Positions 13,010 to 16,953 of a stretch of DNA of 16,953 bases are shown here, one piece after another (position 1 is the stretch's first letter; every line of letters starts with the position of its first letter). Origin of the DNA: DATATB01 sp036268995 (GTDB taxonomy: Bacteria; Planctomycetota; Planctomycetia; Pirellulales; PNKZ01); NCBI GenBank assembly GCA_036268995.1, contig DATATB010000019.1, positions 1 to 16,953 on the forward strand, given 5' to 3'. The notes under the pieces were generated by a model, which did no database searches, was not told the DNA's origin, and was given only the letters and a program-made list of their open reading frames with translations. A program made the translations under genes and the position numbers.

Positions 13010-16000
13010 ATGCCGCAGTGTTTTGCCTGGCTGTTGCTGCTGGCGACCGGCTCCAATCAACCGGTCGCAGGTCAATCGCTGGTTTATCTCGGTTGCGAAC
13101 CGGCCGAAATCTCGCCCTGGGCCGCGGCGCCGGCGGAGGCCCAAGTCCGTGGCTTTCAGAGCGGGCAACTGCTCGAACAACCGGCGCTCAATAACCGTGG
13201 CTGTTGGCATTTCGACGGCCGGCGAACGCTCGTGCATTGCCGCCTGCCGGTCTCGGCCTGGACCGGTGCGTTTACCTGGGAGGGGTTCTTCCTCTCGCCC
13301 CGCGACAATCGCGTGACCTTCGACCAGGCCATCTCCGACCGATTTCTCACGCAGTTTGCCGACGCCGACTCGCAACGCACTCGCCTGGCGGTCGGACTGA
13401 CGGTCCCGCGCGACGGACAGTTGCCGCGCCTCTGCGTCGCACTCACCGGCTATTCGCTCCGATTGGGTTCGCTGGAAGTCCGGCCCGATGTGTGGCATCA
13501 CTTCGCGGTCACCTATGAGCCGTTTGGCCGGACCATTGGCTACGGCCGACTCACCTGGTATCTCGATTATCGGCCCTGTGGTTACTTCACCGTCGATGGA
13601 CTGGCGCCGGAGAGCACGCTGCTGCCGCCGGGGCCGGCGCTGCTGGCCATCGGCGGGCGCAACGCGGCCGGCGGCAAGGTCGACCGCGGCTTCGAGGGCT
13701 TTCTCGACGAACTGCGTATCACCGCCCGGGCATTGGCCCCGGCCGAGTTCTTGCACGTTCGCCGCCGCACGGTGTCGCGGCCCGTGAAGGCCGAATTCTT
13801 TGGGCCGCTGAAGCCCGACTTTTCCTGGACTGATCTGCCGGCGCCGGTCGAGACCCAAACGCAAGAAGCCCTGCCGCTGGCCGGCTTTCCGCCGGCCTAC
13901 TCGTTCTCGGGCGTGCCCACGACCCGCCGCGGTTGGCATGCGGCCCGCACCAGCCGACGGATGACGCTGCCCGAGGGCAACTACACGATCCGGCTGCAGA
14001 CGCGCGCCGCCGCGGTTCTAGCTATCGATGGCAAAGCGCTCGTCGATTGCCAATCGTCGGCCAGCGGCTCGTCCGATTCCAAGCCGGCTGGCGCTAAAGC
14101 CGCCGACACCGACCCGCCGATGTCGGTCGAGTTTCATGCCGATGGCCGCGCGCACGATTTTGTGCTGACCGTCGCGGTCGATTTCGGCAGCGGCAAAGCC
14201 GAAGCGGCTGCGGCCGCCGACAACCAGCCGGATCAAACCCCGCGCGCCGAATCGGGCTTGGGCGCCGACGAAGTGATCGTCACCTATTCGAAGCTCGATT
14301 CGAAGGGCAAACCCGTCGAGTGGCAGTTGCTGGGAAGCGCTCAACCGCTGATGACGGCTCCCTACTGGTGGCTGGCCTATCGCGGACGCATGCTCGAAGC
14401 CTGGCAGCAGCAAGAGCCCGAGCGTCGCTCGAAGGCGGCGCGGCGGCGCGACGAGTTCTGGGCCCAGCGGCATGCCTGGGCAGTCAGCGTTGCCGAAGGG
14501 CTCGCGGTCGTCGAGCCGCCGCCGGGCGAGCATCCGATCGATTTCTTTCTCGATCACAAGCTGCGGCAGCTTGGCGTTTCGGCCGCGCCGCTGGTGGACG
14601 ATGCCACGTTTGCCCGCCGCGTCACGCTCGATCTGGCCGGCCGCGTGCCGGCGTATGCCGAAGCCCAGGCGTTCTTGTCCGATACTCGGCGCGACAAGCG
14701 CGAGCGTCTGATCGATCGCCTCTTGGCCTCGAGCGAATGGGGCGATGCCTGGGTCGGCTACTGGCAAGACCTGCTGGCCGAAAACCCCAGTATTCTCAAG
14801 CCGACGCTCAACAATAGCGGGCCGTTCCGCTTCTGGATCCATCGCTCGCTGGCCGACAACAAGCCGCTTGATCAGTTTGCCGCCGAGTTGCTGCTGATGG
14901 ACGGGATCGACGAGCTGGGCGGTACGGCCGGCTTTGGCCAGGCCAGCGGCAACGACCTGCCGATGGCGATGAAGGCCCACGTCATCGGCAAGGCCTTTTT
15001 GGGCATCGACATGAAGTGCGCGCGTTGCCACGACGCGCCCAACGCGGCGGTCGGGCAAGCCGACCTGTTTTCGCTGGCGGCCATGCTCGAAGAGCGGCCG
15101 ATTGTGGTTCCGGCTCAAAGTGTAGTGCTGGCCGCGGTCGGCGCCCCCAAGCCGGCCGTCAGCAGTTCGCTCGCGGCCGGCGACCGCGTGCTGCCGGCCT
15201 GGCCGCTCGAAAAACTCCTGCCAGCCGCCAGTGACCGCAACGGCTACCGGCTGACCGATTGGATCGACCAGCCCCGAGCCGAATTGGCTTCGATCATCCT
15301 TTCGCCGCATCAGACGCGCTTTGCCGACGTGATGGTCAACCGCCTCTGGCAGCGTTTCATGGGCGCTGGCCTGGTCGAGCCGCTCGATCAGTGGTTCGAT
15401 CGCACGGCGGCTTCGCATCCCGACTTGCTCGCGTGGCTCAGCCGCGAGTTGGTCAAAAGCGGCTACGATGCAAAACATCTGTCGCAACTGATCGTGACCT
15501 CGCAGGCATACCAGCGCCAGGTGCAGACCGACGCGGAAAGAGAGGCGACCGGCCACACGCTGGCCGGCCCGACGCGCCGCCGGCTTTCGGCCGAGCAGCT
15601 CGTGGACTCGATTTACTTGATTGCCGGCAAGGCGTTCGAGGCCGAGGAGTTGAATTTCGACCCGCATGGAAGCCAGGGTTTTCTGAAATTGCCGGCGCCC
15701 AAGCGGGCGTGGCAATGCGCGTCGCTGGCCAATGAGCGCGACCGCCCTGCCCTGGCCTTGCCAGTGAATCAACAGATCGTCGACGTGCTGTCGGCGTTTG
15801 GCTGGCGCGAGACCCGGCCCGATCCGCTGACGCGCGGAGTGATCGAAGCCGGCCCGTCGCAGCCGTTGCTCCTGGCCAACAGCCTGATGGTGAATCACGC
15901 TCTGCGTTTGACCGAGGACAGCGGGCTGCTGCCCCATTGCCTGCAAGCGACCAGCCCGGCCGACCTGGCCGAGCGGCTGTTTGTCTGCGTGCTCGCGCGA

Positions 16001-16285
16001 CGACCGGACACCCACGAGCGCGCGGCCATCGCGGCTGTGCTGACTCCCGGGTTCGACCGGCGGCTGACCGGCAAGCCCGCTGCCCGGCAGGCGGCGCGCC
16101 CGGCCGCCCACGTCGATTGGGATCGGCATCTGCAAGGCGCAACCACCACCGAGTTGCTGCAGGCCGCGCGCTCGATTCGCCAGGGCCCCGCGCCCACGGT
16201 CCGCTTGAGTGCCGACTTCCGCGAGCGCGCCGAAGACGTGGTTTGGGCGCTCGTCAACTGTCCGGAATTTGTGCTTGTACCCTAG
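13010..16285 (+). CDS. Exported LamG-DUF1549-DUF1553 protein with cytochrome c-type CxxCH motif
   Basis: The 1091-residue product starts with a signal peptide (MPQCFAWLLLLATGSNQPVAG). A LamG/concanavalin A-like domain (about 45-255, ending GFEGFLDELRITARAL) is followed by a PA14-like beta region (about 260-440, with GNYTIRLQTRAAAVLAIDGK). A linker leads to DUF1549 from about 508 (HPIDFFLDHKLRQLG, TFARRVTLDLAGRVP, YWQDLLAEN) to about 690, including a haem-binding-type Cys670-Ala-Arg-Cys673-His674. DUF1553 spans about 747-1088 (FADVMVNRLWQRFMGAGLVEP, SYDAKHLSQLIVTSQAYQRQ-like region, RRRLSAEQLVDSIY). This architecture is a hallmark of Planctomycetota and relatives. The role is unproven; a periplasmic haem protein linked to polysaccharide or sugar oxidation has been proposed. 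The DUF1501 gene starts 26 bases downstream, the standard partner. Confidence 0.93.
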   Translation: MPQCFAWLLLLATGSNQPVAGQSLVYLGCEPAEISPWAAAPAEAQVRGFQSGQLLEQPALNNRGCWHFDGRRTLVHCRLPVSAWTGAFTWEGFFLSPRDNRVTFDQAISDRFLTQFADADSQRTRLAVGLTVPRDGQLPRLCVALTGYSLRLGSLEVRPDVWHHFAVTYEPFGRTIGYGRLTWYLDYRPCGYFTVDGLAPESTLLPPGPALLAIGGRNAAGGKVDRGFEGFLDELRITARALAPAEFLHVRRRTVSRPVKAEFFGPLKPDFSWTDLPAPVETQTQEALPLAGFPPAYSFSGVPTTRRGWHAARTSRRMTLPEGNYTIRLQTRAAAVLAIDGKALVDCQSSASGSSDSKPAGAKAADTDPPMSVEFHADGRAHDFVLTVAVDFGSGKAEAAAAADNQPDQTPRAESGLGADEVIVTYSKLDSKGKPVEWQLLGSAQPLMTAPYWWLAYRGRMLEAWQQQEPERRSKAARRRDEFWAQRHAWAVSVAEGLAVVEPPPGEHPIDFFLDHKLRQLGVSAAPLVDDATFARRVTLDLAGRVPAYAEAQAFLSDTRRDKRERLIDRLLASSEWGDAWVGYWQDLLAENPSILKPTLNNSGPFRFWIHRSLADNKPLDQFAAELLLMDGIDELGGTAGFGQASGNDLPMAMKAHVIGKAFLGIDMKCARCHDAPNAAVGQADLFSLAAMLEERPIVVPAQSVVLAAVGAPKPAVSSSLAAGDRVLPAWPLEKLLPAASDRNGYRLTDWIDQPRAELASIILSPHQTRFADVMVNRLWQRFMGAGLVEPLDQWFDRTAASHPDLLAWLSRELVKSGYDAKHLSQLIVTSQAYQRQVQTDAEREATGHTLAGPTRRRLSAEQLVDSIYLIAGKAFEAEELNFDPHGSQGFLKLPAPKRAWQCASLANERDRPALALPVNQQIVDVLSAFGWRETRPDPLTRGVIEAGPSQPLLLANSLMVNHALRLTEDSGLLPHCLQATSPADLAERLFVCVLARRPDTHERAAIAAVLTPGFDRRLTGKPAARQAARPAAHVDWDRHLQGATTTELLQAARSIRQGPAPTVRLSADFRERAEDVVWALVNCPEFVLVP

Positions 16286-16311
16286 CCACTGGCTGCCGTA
16301 GTGAAGTTCGC

Positions 16312-16953
16312 ATGAATCGTCGCCAATTTCAGCAAGCGCTCGTCGCCGGAGGGACTGCCGCCCTGTTGCCTGGCGTTGCCAGCAGCGCCGCGCCTGCCCC
16401 ACGCGGCCGGGCCGAGGCTTGCATTTTTCTTTGGCTCGGCGGCGGCATGTGCCACCTCGATACGTTCGATCCCAAGCGGCGCGGCGACCCCCTGCTGCGC
16501 AAGCCGGGTTCGGCCTATGCCGCGATTCCGACTGCGATTGACGGGATCAAAGTCTGCGAGCATCTGCCGCGCACGGCCGCGATTTTAGACCGCGGAGTGA
16601 TCCTGCGCAGCGTCCATCACGACATGCCGGATGAACACGCGCGGCCCACGAATCTGTTCAAAACCGGCCGCCCCACCAGCGACACGATTGTTTATCCGTC
16701 GATCGGCTCGATCGTTAGCCACGAGCGCGGACCGGCCGCCGAGGGCGTGCCCCCGTACGTGGTGATCGGTTATCCCAATGTGACGCGCGGTCCAGGGTTC
16801 TTGGGGGCGCGCTACGGATACCTGTACCTCACCGACACGGAGGCCGGGCCGACCGGTCTGCACCCACCCAGCGACGTTGGCGCCGCGCGGCAAACACGCC
16901 GCCGCGTACTGCTGGACGATCTGAGAAACCGCCAGCGAGAGCAGCACGAAGGC
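16312..16953 (+). CDS. DUF1501 family protein, 5' part (runs off the window)
   Basis: The frame is open from the ATG at 16312 to the last base (214 codons seen, no stop). The N-terminus MNRRQFQQALVAGGTAALLP is a twin-arginine (Tat) signal: RR-x-F followed by a hydrophobic stretch. Then comes the DUF1501 signature CIFLWLGGGMCHLDTFDPK, with KVCEHLPRTAAILDRGVILRS and HARPTNLFKTGRPT further on. DUF1501 proteins resemble the sulfatase/alkaline phosphatase fold, and usual full lengths are above 400 residues, so about half is missing. Tat export suggests folding, perhaps with a metal, before transport. It is 26 bases after the DUF1549/DUF1553 gene and surely co-transcribed with it. Where many members have GGPSQ after WLNG, this one has GGMCH. 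Confidence 0.92.
   Translation, partial: MNRRQFQQALVAGGTAALLPGVASSAAPAPRGRAEACIFLWLGGGMCHLDTFDPKRRGDPLLRKPGSAYAAIPTAIDGIKVCEHLPRTAAILDRGVILRSVHHDMPDEHARPTNLFKTGRPTSDTIVYPSIGSIVSHERGPAAEGVPPYVVIGYPNVTRGPGFLGARYGYLYLTDTEAGPTGLHPPSDVGAARQTRRRVLLDDLRNRQREQHEG

Noticed and set aside
14018..16402. 794-codon minus-strand open frame
   Set aside because: It is the antisense of the DUF1549/DUF1553 coding region, which has clear domains on the plus strand. Long shadow frames are expected at this GC content.

Overview
The window is GC-rich bacterial DNA that reads as a Planctomycetota chromosome, most like Pirellulales. The main reasons are the adjacent DUF1549/DUF1553 and DUF1501 genes at the right edge, a DUF1080 (3-keto-disaccharide hydrolase family) remnant at the left edge, a HEAT-repeat plus von Willebrand A protein, an exported SGNH hydrolase, and few clear Shine-Dalgarno sites. 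No tRNA, rRNA, CRISPR array, transposase or integrase was recognised.

Left part (1-5826). After a broken DUF1080 fragment comes the most interesting locus. It holds Anbu, the ancestral proteasome-like beta subunit, on the minus strand. Divergent from it is a plus-strand run of transglutaminase-like protein 1, a circularly permuted ATP-grasp protein (COG2308 type), an alpha-E protein (COG2307/DUF403) and transglutaminase-like protein 2. This combination is known from comparative genomics as a predicted peptide-ligation/processing system, but its substrate has not been defined. The likely division of labour is that the ATP-grasp protein makes an amide bond with the alpha-E protein as partner, the transglutaminase-fold enzymes cleave or transfer amide bonds, and Anbu is a self-assembling Thr protease. 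Here there are two transglutaminase-like proteins, and the first has Ser where the catalytic His is expected.

Middle part (5827-9839). A poorly coding stretch of about 730 bases holds one possible 84-residue minus-strand gene. It is followed by a secreted Pro/Ala-rich, internally repetitive protein with a small C-terminal beta-type domain. Convergent to that gene is an exported HEAT-VWA protein.

Right part (9840-16953). A SAM-dependent methyltransferase (minus) ends inside a 15-bp-stem inverted repeat. Divergent from it is an exported SGNH hydrolase (plus), which converges through tandem hairpins on a DUF493/YbeD-like gene (minus). A good promoter lies inside the longest open frame of the DUF493 gene, so its start is placed downstream at a TTG. 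A LamG-DUF1549-DUF1553 protein with a CxxCH haem motif and a Tat-exported DUF1501 protein, cut by the window edge, form the final operon.
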